From contig OZ242302.1 in the NCBI GenBank assembly GCA_965208025.1, forward strand, positions 2,976,001 through 3,040,000: 64,000 nucleotides of DNA, in the 5' to 3' direction. This document shows, piece after piece, positions 56,130-64,000 of the stretch. This stretch comes from Bin80 sp965208025 (GTDB taxonomy: Bacteria > Bacteroidota > Rhodothermia > Rhodothermales > Bin80). A program made the translations under genes and the position numbers. Within the stretch, counting starts at the first letter, position 1; the number at the start of each line of letters is the position of its first letter. The notes beneath the pieces were generated by a model, which saw only the letters and a list, made by a program, of their open reading frames with translations, did no database searches and was not told the DNA's origin.

Positions 56130-57965
56130 ATGATTGAGGAACTCTTGGAGCGTGCAGAAACTCATATACCAGAGGGGTATGATTCGTCGCTCTATAAAAT
56201 ACGCCATTCGGCAGCACATATCATGGCCCAAGCGGTCATGGAACGTTTTCCGGATGCGAAGCCAACGATTGGTCCTCCGATTGAAGATCGTTTTTACTAT
56301 GATTTTGAGATGTCCCAACAGCCGCATGAGGAGGATCTAGTATGGATTGAAGATCGAATGCGGGCAATCATCAAAGAGCGTCACCGATTTGAAATTCGGG
56401 AGGTTACCGTTGAGGAAGCTCGAACGCTCTTTGAGGATAATCCCTACAAGATTGAGTTGATTGAAGAATTGAGTTCAAAGAATGGATCCTCCGGTCTCAC
56501 CGTTTATCAACAGGACTCGTTCGTAGATCTTTGCCGAGGTCCCCATGTCCCGCATACGGGCTATCTCAAGCCCAATGGCATTAAGCTATTATCCATTGCG
56601 GGAGCATATTGGCGTGGAGATGCCACTCGTACGCAACTTACTCGCATCTACGGTACGGCCTGGAAAAACCGAACCCAGTTAGATACCTATCTGAAACGGC
56701 TTGAACAGGCTCGTGCCCGAGATCATCGTGTTCTCGGGAAAAAGCTGGAGCTATTCATGTTCAGCGAGAAGGTTGGGCCAGGGCTACCACTCTGGCTTCC
56801 AGCAGGGGCAACTCTTCGCGAAACCCTGGTCGGATTCCTCCGCGAAGAACAACTCCGCCGAGGCTATGAACCGATCATCACCCCCCATATCGGACACCTT
56901 GATCTCTATCGGACCAGCGGGCATTACCCGTATTACAGTGATAGCCAATTCCCGCCGATGACCACGCATGGCGTTGATGGCTACTTGCTCAAGCCGATGA
57001 ACTGCCCCCATCATATCCTGATTTATTCTCATAAGCGTCGCAGTTACAGAGACTTACCTGTAAAGTTGGCAGAGTTTGGACAGGTCTATCGATATGAGCA
57101 GACTGGGGAGCTCGGAGGATTGACGCGTGTGCGGGGCTTCTGTGTTGACGATGCCCATATATTCTGCCGTCATGATCAAGTTGAACAGGAGATACAGGAT
57201 GCTGTCGATCTGACCCTTCAAGTTTTGGCTGCACTGGACTTTCACGACTTCAGTGTTCAGTTATCCCTCCGTGATCCCGAGAACCACGAGAAGTATACAG
57301 GTTCGGAGGAGAATTGGGAGTCAGCCGAGAATTCTATGCGCAAAGTTGTCCAAAATATGGATATTGAAGTCCATGAGGAGCTTGGTGAGGCTGCATTCTA
57401 TGGGCCTAAGATAGATTTTATGGTTCGGGATGCACTTGGACGACAGTGGCAGTTGGGAACCGTTCAACTTGATTACAACTTACCCGAACGTTTTGACCTC
57501 TCGTTCACGGGTGCAGACGATCAGCGTCACCGCCCTGCGATGATTCACCGGGCTCCATTCGGTTCCCTGGAGCGGTTCATTGGGGTTTTGGTGGAGCACT
57601 GTGCGGGAGCGTTCCCATTCTGGCTCTCCCCAGAGCAGATTCGGGTTCTGTCTATTTCCGACCGGGCCGTCAGCTATGCTGATGAAGTGTGCGCTTTGCT
57701 TCGGAAAGAGGGATTGCGCACCAAGCTGGATGATCGAAACGAGAAGATTGGATACAAGATTCGGGAAGCCGAACTGTTGAAGGTGCCCTATATGTTGGTG
57801 CTGGGGACTCAAGAAGCGGAAGAAAATACGATCTCGGTTCGTGCCCGTTCAGGAGAGGATCTAGGCAGGATGACCCTCAATGAATTTCTTTCAAAAATTC
57901 ATGAAGAGCGAACTCCCAATATGGGATGTGATCCAGTTGAATCCCACGAAAATTCAGTCCATTAA
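56130..57965 (+). CDS. thrS: Threonyl-tRNA synthetase, without TGS domain
   Basis: The 611-aa class II synthetase charges tRNA-Thr. It begins directly in the editing domain (RHSAAHIMAQAVMERFPDA), so the ubiquitous N-terminal TGS domain is absent. The editing zinc site DLCRGPHVPHTG, motif 1 and 2 regions, MNCPHHILIYSH and FYGPKIDFMV, and motif 3 are present. The anticodon-binding domain occupies the C-terminus. Starting at ATG 56130, only 63 bp separate it from the divergent AlkD fusion, leaving no room for a TGS domain. Confidence 0.94.
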   Translation: MIEELLERAETHIPEGYDSSLYKIRHSAAHIMAQAVMERFPDAKPTIGPPIEDRFYYDFEMSQQPHEEDLVWIEDRMRAIIKERHRFEIREVTVEEARTLFEDNPYKIELIEELSSKNGSSGLTVYQQDSFVDLCRGPHVPHTGYLKPNGIKLLSIAGAYWRGDATRTQLTRIYGTAWKNRTQLDTYLKRLEQARARDHRVLGKKLELFMFSEKVGPGLPLWLPAGATLRETLVGFLREEQLRRGYEPIITPHIGHLDLYRTSGHYPYYSDSQFPPMTTHGVDGYLLKPMNCPHHILIYSHKRRSYRDLPVKLAEFGQVYRYEQTGELGGLTRVRGFCVDDAHIFCRHDQVEQEIQDAVDLTLQVLAALDFHDFSVQLSLRDPENHEKYTGSEENWESAENSMRKVVQNMDIEVHEELGEAAFYGPKIDFMVRDALGRQWQLGTVQLDYNLPERFDLSFTGADDQRHRPAMIHRAPFGSLERFIGVLVEHCAGAFPFWLSPEQIRVLSISDRAVSYADEVCALLRKEGLRTKLDDRNEKIGYKIREAELLKVPYMLVLGTQEAEENTISVRARSGEDLGRMTLNEFLSKIHEERTPNMGCDPVESHENSVH

Positions 57966-58048
57966 GGATTCCCCCAGAAATTCATTCAGACGTGCAGAGT
58001 GTTGACCTGTCTGAAACGAATGTTGTCTGAATGATATTGGTTGCTCGG

Positions 58049-59830
58049 TCATGATTTTGGACGGGATGCCCAAGTGGGTTGTTGATCCAGTCGTAGATCA
58101 AGTTCATTGAAGCATTTGGCGATGCTTTCTTGAATGTGAGGAACCGCCTTGTTGAGTGGCAGGATGACAGGATGTTTGGTTCGTCTGCGGCCAAATTCTA
58201 TCCCTCCCCGATCCATTGAACGTGTGCTGACGGTACACCGAAGGGGGATACCGCGGAGGTCTGCATCGGCGAACTTTACCCCAGGGCTAACCGAGCGATC
58301 GTCATAGAGGACCTCAATGCCCGAATCCAGTAGTTCTTGGTAGAGGGTCTCCGCGGCCTCTTTCACTTCGCCATCGCGGCCAAGAGAGACTAAAATGACT
58401 TGGTACGGAGCAACAGAAATAGGCAGATCCATGCCATATTCATCGCTATACTCTTCGGCGACGCAGGCGAGCGCACGGCCAACCCCAATTCCATACGATC
58501 CCATCACTAGGGGGTGTTCATTCCCATGCTCATCCGTATAGGTTGCCCCCATAGCAGAACTGTAGCGAGTCCCTAGCTGAAATATATTCCCGACCTCAAT
58601 GCCCCGAACAAGTCGTAGTGGTTTACCGCCAAGTGGGTCCGGAGCACCATCATATGCCAATGCAATAGGGGCAATCACATCCGCAGTAAAATCCCGTCCA
58701 TAATTACATCCAGTATAGTGCCAATCTTTTTCATTGGCCCCAACGACCAGATTCGTGGAAGCGGGGATCAGATCATCCACGACACGAATGACTTTTGTCG
58801 GATCAATTTCATGTAAGGACGCATACCCAGGTACACATCCTGCAGCGAGGATTTCTTCCGATTCAGCCGGACGCAATGCGCGCGCTTGGACAGCATAGCG
58901 CAGTTGCAGTTCATTGATTTCCATATCCCCGCGAACACAGGTAGCAATGAGTTTCGAGGGAGACTCTCCGCCAAAATCTCCCATATAAAAAACCATTTTC
59001 CCCGTCTGACGGGTACTGACTCCACAATAATCTGCCACTTTGGCAATCGTAGACTGTCCAGGGGTGTGAACGCGAGTTAGAGCTTCCTGCTCACCTGCGG
59101 GTTCAGGGATTTTTTGAAACGTGGCAACATCCAGATTTGATGCATAACCGGTTTCCTCACAGATGGCCAGCGAATCCTCCCCAACGGGGGTAATATACAT
59201 GAATTCATGTGCCACCCTGCCTCCCATCATTCCAGGATCACTTTGCACCGCAACCAGATCCAGTCCGAGTCGTGCCCCAATGCGATGATAGGCGTCATAG
59301 TGGGCTTCATATTGTGACTGTAGTCCTTCCTCGTTTCGGTCAAGTGAGTAGGAGTCTTTCATGACGAACTCACGTACCCGAATCAGTCCACCCCTGGCTC
59401 TGGGTTCATCCCGAAATTTCGTCTGAAGATGGTAGACCATTTGCGGCAATTGACGATAGGAACGAATCTCGGATGTGCAAAGGTGAGCGATCACCTCTTC
59501 GTGGGTCATCGCTAACACGAGATCCCGACCTTTCCGGTCTTGAAAGCGTCCCATCTCATCCCCAATCTCAAACCAGCGACCAGATTTCTGCCAAATTTCA
59601 GCAGGATGTACGACGGGCATACATATTTCCTGTCCGTCGATTGAATTCATCTCCTCACGGAGAATTTGTTCAATCTTGCGCAGGGATCGTTGGGCCAGAG
59701 GTAAATAGGAGTAAAGACCTGCAGCCAATTGTCGTACATATCCAGCACGAACGAGCATTTGGCTGGAAGCAGAATCGGACTCACTGGGAGCTTCCCGCAG
59801 AGTTTCACCAAAGAATTTTGACAGACGCAT
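58049..59830 (-). CDS. proS: Prolyl-tRNA synthetase (bacterial type with editing insert)
   Basis: The 593-aa class II enzyme charges tRNA-Pro. Motif 1 to 2 pieces are SQMLVRAGYVRQLAAGLYSY and TKFRDEPRARGGLIRVREF, and motif 3 is in GSYGIGVGRALACVAEE. The central insertion (about 230-400), with TNLVVGANEKDWHYTGCNYG and DFTADV, is the INS editing domain that removes mischarged alanine. It converges with thrS. The start is ATG 59828-59830. Confidence 0.96.
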   Translation of the reverse strand: MRLSKFFGETLREAPSESDSASSQMLVRAGYVRQLAAGLYSYLPLAQRSLRKIEQILREEMNSIDGQEICMPVVHPAEIWQKSGRWFEIGDEMGRFQDRKGRDLVLAMTHEEVIAHLCTSEIRSYRQLPQMVYHLQTKFRDEPRARGGLIRVREFVMKDSYSLDRNEEGLQSQYEAHYDAYHRIGARLGLDLVAVQSDPGMMGGRVAHEFMYITPVGEDSLAICEETGYASNLDVATFQKIPEPAGEQEALTRVHTPGQSTIAKVADYCGVSTRQTGKMVFYMGDFGGESPSKLIATCVRGDMEINELQLRYAVQARALRPAESEEILAAGCVPGYASLHEIDPTKVIRVVDDLIPASTNLVVGANEKDWHYTGCNYGRDFTADVIAPIALAYDGAPDPLGGKPLRLVRGIEVGNIFQLGTRYSSAMGATYTDEHGNEHPLVMGSYGIGVGRALACVAEEYSDEYGMDLPISVAPYQVILVSLGRDGEVKEAAETLYQELLDSGIEVLYDDRSVSPGVKFADADLRGIPLRCTVSTRSMDRGGIEFGRRRTKHPVILPLNKAVPHIQESIAKCFNELDLRLDQQPTWASRPKS

Positions 59831-60013
59831 TGGTTCAAAAGTTAATCAAGAAGAAGAGTTGCGATGCTCACGTCAATCATAGGTCTTTCAGATGGAACAC
59901 TCGCATCTCAATTTAATCACGATTGAACGCTCAAACTTCATCTTGGGAACCATATGCGCCCTCCTTATTTATATTCAGTCCAAATAAACGTAACCTGTCT
60001 AAATTCTCAATCT

Positions 60014-60241
60014 ATGCTGGCTCCTGCGCCGTTGACGGCTTTTTGTGATGGATGTCCTCTCAAAATTCACTCCGTATGTGGGTGTGCACAGGATCGTCTG
60101 CGAGATATTGGCTTGCGAGAAGGCGCGCATATTGAGTTGATCAGAAATTCCGAGAAGCTCATTGTTCGAATCGACGGATGTCGGATTGGGTTACGCCGTG
60201 ATATGGCGATGGATATTCTGGCAGTTCCCACAGATTCATGA
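60014..60241 (+). CDS. FeoA-domain protein with N-terminal cysteine cluster
   Basis: The 75-aa protein starts at ATG 60014 (MLAPAPLTAFCDG). It has a FeoA-like SH3 fold (LRDIGLREGAHIELI and IDGCRIGLRRDMAMDILA). Its N-terminus carries CDGCPLKIHSVCGCAQ, a C-x2-C...C-x-C cluster not seen in ordinary FeoA. It could bind iron or an Fe-S cluster. Its stop overlaps the next feoA start by 4 bp (ATGA), so it is coupled to feoA and feoB and likely modulates Fe2+ uptake. Confidence 0.75.
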   Translation: MLAPAPLTAFCDGCPLKIHSVCGCAQDRLRDIGLREGAHIELIRNSEKLIVRIDGCRIGLRRDMAMDILAVPTDS

Positions 60242-60465
60242 CGCTTCAGGATCTGCGACCTGGAGAGGTTGGGAAGATAATTGGGTTTGAGTCTTCGGGG
60301 GTAACCCATCGCTTGATGGAGATGGGTATGCTTCCTGGTTCAGAGGTCCAGGTTGTTCGTCTTGCACCCTTCGGCGATCCGATGGACCTGAAAGTTCGAG
60401 GATACCATCTATCCATTCGTAAGGTAGATGCGGCCCAAATACGCATTACCAAATGTCAGGATTGA
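60238..60465 (+). CDS. feoA: Ferrous iron transport protein FeoA
   Basis: The 75-aa protein begins MTLQDLRPGEVGKIIGFESS and has LMEMGMLPGSEVQVVRLAPF followed by VRGYHLSIRKVDAAQI, the FeoA SH3-like fold. It binds the cytoplasmic part of FeoB and helps Fe2+ import. It is the second of three coupled genes; feoB starts 10 bp later. Confidence 0.93.
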   Translation: MTLQDLRPGEVGKIIGFESSGVTHRLMEMGMLPGSEVQVVRLAPFGDPMDLKVRGYHLSIRKVDAAQIRITKCQD

Positions 60466-60474
60466 GACATTGAA

Positions 60475-62763
60475 ATGGACAGGGGCTCTCCATCCTTCTT
60501 CAGTGTCGCATTAGCAGGAAATCCAAACGTTGGCAAGACCACACTTTTTAATCGACTCACGGGGCAGCGCCAACGTGTCGCAAATTTCCCAGGTGTCACG
60601 GTGGAGCGGAAAGTAGGGACGCTCTCGGGTACATCCCATGTTGAGGTGATCGATCTTCCTGGCACCTACAGTCTTACGCCAAGGTCTCTGGATGAACAGA
60701 TTGCTTACGAGGTTCTCGTTGGACGGAGAGGGCCAGTACCGGATCTGGTAGTATCCGTTGTAGATGCCAGCAATCTGGAGCGCAACCTGTTTGTTACCAG
60801 TCAGATCATTGATCTTGGGTTGCCTGTGATTCTTGCCCTCAATATGATGGATGCGTCACAGGAGAACGGGCAGGACGTTGATGTGTCCGTTTTAGAAAAA
60901 GAATTGGGGATACCGGTCATTGCGATGGTCGCCTCCGAGGGGAAGGGGATGGATGAGCTCAAAAAATTGATCTTGCATCCTCCGAGTCCTGTACCGTGCT
61001 ACCGTTGGAGCCTTATGAAGGCCGTGGAAGCAAAACTCCCCGACTTATCTGCGCGCCTCACAAAGGAAGCCCCAGAGGTACAGTCGGATCACATCAAGAT
61101 GGAGGTTTTGCGTGCATTGGCGGAGGATCAAGCATTGGATGCGTGGCGTCAGGATGCACCCGAATTTGTGAAGAATACGGAGGCGGTGCGAAAAGAATTG
61201 TCCTCCCGAGGTGTTGCGTACAGACATGCGGAAGTCAGTGGTCGATATGCGTGGCTTGGGCCGATTGTACATCAAGCCGTTCGCAGGGTGAAGGGGCCTG
61301 CAACGCTGAGCGACCGGCTGGATGCAGTCCTCACGCACCAATTCATGGGCCCCCTCCTGTTTCTAGTCCTATTGATTGGAATTTTTCAGGCGGTATTCTC
61401 ATGGGCGACTCCGGCCATGGATCTGATTGAATATGGAGTTTCATCATTTTCATCAGGAATCCGCGCCTTCTTTCCCGCTGGATGGGTCACAGATCTCCTT
61501 ACAGATGGAGTGATCACCGGGGTGGGGAACATCATTATTTTCTTTCCCCAGATTCTCCTGCTCTTTTTCTTTTTGGGTCTTATGGAGGACAGCGGATACA
61601 TGGCCCGTAGCGCATTCATCATGGATCGAGTGATGAAGCGAGTCGGTCTCAGTGGAGGATCTGTTTTGCCGCTCCTCAGCTCATATGCGTGTGCGATTCC
61701 TGGAATCATGGCAGCCCGAACCTTGGATAATGAACGGGATCGCTTGATCACGATCATGGTTGCCCCACTCATGAGTTGTTCCGCCCGCCTTCCCGTCTAT
61801 ACTCTATTCATTGCGGCATTTATCCCGGCGGGGACCCTCATGGGGGTATTCGGTTATCAGGGACTTGTAATGTTTTCCATGTATCTGATGGGGACCGTCA
61901 TGGCATTCGTTGCGGCGGCGATTCTAAAACGCTTTGTGTTTAGAGGTGAGCAGAGCTACTTTGTCATGGAGCTTCCCCCCTACAGGCGACCGCGACTGCG
62001 ACAGATATTTTGGCGCATGATTCAGCGTACAAAAGTGTTTGCGGTTCGGGCTGGGAAAATCATCTTTGCCTGTAGTATCATTTTGTGGCTTCTGGCAAGT
62101 TTCCCAGCTACTGATTCCAGTGCGGAATTTGAACGGATTGAGATGCGTGCTGCGCAGGAACGAGAGGCGCAGTATGAGAAGGCACGGACGATGCTTTCGG
62201 AGGAAGGAATTGATGTGTCTGCCCTTTCCGATTCCGTCGCAAGTGCAGATTCCAGCGTGTCGCGTGCACAGGTCATTCTGACACAGGCAGAGAACGAGTA
62301 TGTTACTGTTTTAGATAGCGCACAAATCGCTCTGCAGTCGGATCAGCTAAGGGCTAGTGCAATCGGGTATTTAGGTCGATTTTTGGAGCCAGTCATGCAA
62401 CCACTGGGATTTGATTGGAAAATCAGTGCTGGACTTGTGAGTGCATTTGCTGCCCGAGAAGTGATCATCTCAACACTCGGAATCATTTATAGCGTTGAGG
62501 ATGCTGAAGAAGGAGTGGCTCTGCGAGATGCACTCAAAGCCGATCGCTATCCAGATGGGCGTCCAGTATTTACTCCACTCGTGGCAATCAGCCTTCTGGT
62601 ATTCTTTGTGTTTGCACTTCAGTGCATGAGCACATTGGCAATTGCACGCCGAGAAACAAATTCTTGGAAGTGGCCCGCGGTCATGTGGCTTTACATGACG
62701 GCACTCGCATATGTGGCCTCACTGATCGTGTACCAAGGGGGGCAACTGCTCGGCTTTACCTAA
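60475..62763 (+). CDS. feoB: Ferrous iron transporter FeoB
   Basis: The 762-aa protein combines an N-terminal G domain with a membrane channel. G1 is ALAGNPNVGKTTLFNRLTG, G2 in NFPGVTVERKVG, G3 DLPGTYSLTPRS and G4 ALNMMDAS. The membrane half has the Gate regions PLLSSYACAIPGIMAARTLD and SAGLVSAFAAREVIISTLG. Between late spans is a long, coiled-coil-like insert of about 90 residues (from SSAEFERIEMRAAQEREA). Such an insert occurs in FeoB of Bacteroidota relatives. It imports Fe2+ through the inner membrane. Confidence 0.96.
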   Translation: MDRGSPSFFSVALAGNPNVGKTTLFNRLTGQRQRVANFPGVTVERKVGTLSGTSHVEVIDLPGTYSLTPRSLDEQIAYEVLVGRRGPVPDLVVSVVDASNLERNLFVTSQIIDLGLPVILALNMMDASQENGQDVDVSVLEKELGIPVIAMVASEGKGMDELKKLILHPPSPVPCYRWSLMKAVEAKLPDLSARLTKEAPEVQSDHIKMEVLRALAEDQALDAWRQDAPEFVKNTEAVRKELSSRGVAYRHAEVSGRYAWLGPIVHQAVRRVKGPATLSDRLDAVLTHQFMGPLLFLVLLIGIFQAVFSWATPAMDLIEYGVSSFSSGIRAFFPAGWVTDLLTDGVITGVGNIIIFFPQILLLFFFLGLMEDSGYMARSAFIMDRVMKRVGLSGGSVLPLLSSYACAIPGIMAARTLDNERDRLITIMVAPLMSCSARLPVYTLFIAAFIPAGTLMGVFGYQGLVMFSMYLMGTVMAFVAAAILKRFVFRGEQSYFVMELPPYRRPRLRQIFWRMIQRTKVFAVRAGKIIFACSIILWLLASFPATDSSAEFERIEMRAAQEREAQYEKARTMLSEEGIDVSALSDSVASADSSVSRAQVILTQAENEYVTVLDSAQIALQSDQLRASAIGYLGRFLEPVMQPLGFDWKISAGLVSAFAAREVIISTLGIIYSVEDAEEGVALRDALKADRYPDGRPVFTPLVAISLLVFFVFALQCMSTLAIARRETNSWKWPAVMWLYMTALAYVASLIVYQGGQLLGFT

Positions 62764-62772
62764 AATAATTTG

Positions 62773-62846
62773 TGGGCCCAGAGGGACTTGAACCCCCGAC
62801 CGACGGATTATGAGTCCGCAGCTCTAACCGACTGAGCTATGGGCCC
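62773..62846 (-). tRNA. tRNA with CAU anticodon (Met, or Ile2)
   Basis: On the minus strand the 74-nt cloverleaf starts GGGCCCATAGCTCAGTCGGT with acceptor GGGCCCA/TGGGCCC, anticodon arm GGACTCATAATCC (CAU) and T-arm GGGGGTTCAAGTCCCTC. The discriminator is A and CCA is not encoded (CAA follows). CAU serves elongator Met, initiator Met or lysidine-modified Ile2. The A1-T-like start is absent, so this is not an obvious initiator; Met and Ile2 cannot be separated by eye. Confidence 0.92.
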
Positions 62847-63585
62847 GAGATGAAGTAAATGAAGAACGGATTGATGTTGTACGAAGACGGTCTCTATCCG
62901 TTTTCGTGATTCGGGGGAAAATACGATATACCAAACGACGGAAGGGTGCATTGGTGGTTTCTGGCGGTAGAATCAAACTTGATCACTGATGGAGGCAGGA
63001 GTTAGTCCACTTCCTTTGACGGATAGCGTGGACCAAAATTTGTGGGGTCTGAAAACGATTGTCGAACTGCAACCACTCAATTTCATGTCAAATGTCCAGG
63101 CCGAACCGATATACTTCTGAATAGAATCAACCATAGATTGCCGAATGAATGGAGTGCGGAGATCAGGGTAGGATCTAAGAAGTTCATAAAAAGGGATCCT
63201 TGCCACGGTTCCAGAATCCATAAAGTCTCATGGAGCATTGAGGCCAAATAGGTTACGTTCAGCGAAACTTTGACGATTTAGACATTTGGAAAATGGAGTA
63301 AAGGACACAAGTTAAGCTCTTGTAAGTATGAATTCCTATTGCGCACTTTTGAGTTGAGGAACGTTTGGAGATCGTGAAATCATTTCGATGTAATCATGAC
63401 GGATAGGTATAGGAATAAGTATAGTCAACTGCGGCGGATGTATCTGTCAAAGATTTCCTTCATTCATAGCACTACGGACACCCGAAGCGCTCCCATTCAT
63501 TCGTTATTACGGTTGTCGCGTTCCCCAAGGATTGCTCCATTCTCGTTCCGGCCAACTCAATTAATTTTCATTCTCTCGAGTTAAG
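62847..63585. other. Intergenic stretch, no supported gene
   Basis: 739 bp between the tRNA and the Lrp-type gene. Minus-strand 62973-63221 and plus-strand 63042-63251 frames overlap each other and show no family feature. A decayed gene is possible. Confidence 0.4.
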
Positions 63586-64000
63586 ATGGTAAGTAGAAAA
63601 ATAGACGAAATTGACGCTCGAATCCTCAACCTATTACAGTCTTCGGGTAGGATGAAGCACATTGATATTGCGGCCCGTGTTGGGTTAAGCATGACGAGTG
63701 TGAGCGACCGCTTACGGAAGTTGGAGGAGAGCGGAATTCTCACCGGCTATCATGCAACCGTAAATGCCAAGGATTTAGGATTTGATATTACCGCATTTAT
63801 TCGTGTGTCCATGGGTGCATCAGACAGCTATCAATCCATGATTGAGCATGTATGCGGATGCACCGAGGTGCTTGAAGCTCACTCCATCACCGGGGAGGGG
63901 TCTCATATTTTGAAGGTCAGGGTTTATGATACAACAAGTCTGGAACGGTTGCTCGCGAGCATTCAATCTTGGACTGGTGTGACAGGAACAAGGACCAGTA
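63586..64000 (+). CDS. Lrp/AsnC-family transcriptional regulator, 3' end beyond window
   Basis: The frame starts at ATG 63586 and is open to the right edge, 138 codons. The N-terminus MVSRKIDEIDARILNLLQSS leads into a winged helix-turn-helix (IDIAARVGLSMTSVSDRLRK followed by LEESGILTGYHA). The second part is an RAM/Lrp ligand-binding domain (FIRVSMGASDSYQSM, EVLEAHSITGEGSHILKVRV). Members regulate amino-acid metabolism by binding small effectors. Only the last 15-25 residues are missing. Confidence 0.93.
   Translation, partial: MVSRKIDEIDARILNLLQSSGRMKHIDIAARVGLSMTSVSDRLRKLEESGILTGYHATVNAKDLGFDITAFIRVSMGASDSYQSMIEHVCGCTEVLEAHSITGEGSHILKVRVYDTTSLERLLASIQSWTGVTGTRTS

Noticed and set aside
62973..63251. 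Overlapping short frames between tRNA and Lrp-type gene
   Set aside because: No family features and they overlap one another on opposite strands.

Overview
The window looks like a chromosomal segment of a Gram-negative bacterium of the Bacteroidota/Rhodothermota type. The inference rests on a secreted glycosidase-like protein with a C-terminal sorting-type domain, a BamA/TamA-like outer-membrane protein, CtaA/CtaB haem A synthesis genes, a long FeoB, and starts that mostly lack strong Shine-Dalgarno sequences. The exact lineage cannot be fixed from the sequence alone.

Region 1 (1-3625) is a mobile-element landing zone. An IS1634-type transposase runs off the left edge. A complete ISL3-type element (2146-3427, terminal inverted repeats, perfect 8-bp target duplication AATTTTTT) splits a plus-strand WYL-domain regulator that is already frameshifted. 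Region 2 (3951-21187) is an HU/IHF-like gene followed by a complete type I-G (formerly I-U) CRISPR-Cas system. Its effector genes are cas3 (helicase-HD order), cas8g/csx17, cas7/csb1 and cas5-cas6/csb2. After a 297-bp gap with an inverted repeat come the adaptation genes, a cas4-cas1 fusion and cas2. A 204-bp AT-rich leader leads into a 6.5-kb array of 90 repeats and 89 spacers, counted by eye. Nearly all repeats look identical; the two variants noticed lie at the far end, which places the leader next to cas2. Cas3 would degrade targets bound by a Cas8g/Cas7/Cas5-6 complex, Cas5-6 would process the crRNA, and Cas4-1/Cas2 would acquire spacers.

Region 3 (21347-64000) is ordinary core genome: rlmN; ctaB-ctaA; a GlmM-type mutase; groES-groEL under a CIRCE operator; DUF2085 and other membrane proteins; mutY; a BamA/TamA-like protein, rsmE and secG; rnpB; a zinc-ribbon-family protein with lost cysteines; a Nif3-like protein; an RpiB-like isomerase; serA; a PlsC-like acyltransferase; glutamate dehydrogenase; an NhaP-type antiporter; aroE; a TPR protein; a GH10-like/DUF187 secreted protein; glpF-glpK; a membrane-anchored subtilase; an unusual AlkD/PLP-dehydratase fusion; thrS and proS; feoA-feoA-feoB; a CAU tRNA; and an Lrp/AsnC regulator cut by the right edge.

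The most interesting points are the intact I-G locus with its very long uniform array, the ruined WYL regulator beside it, two overlapping spacers that differ by one base, and the AlkD-dehydratase fusion.
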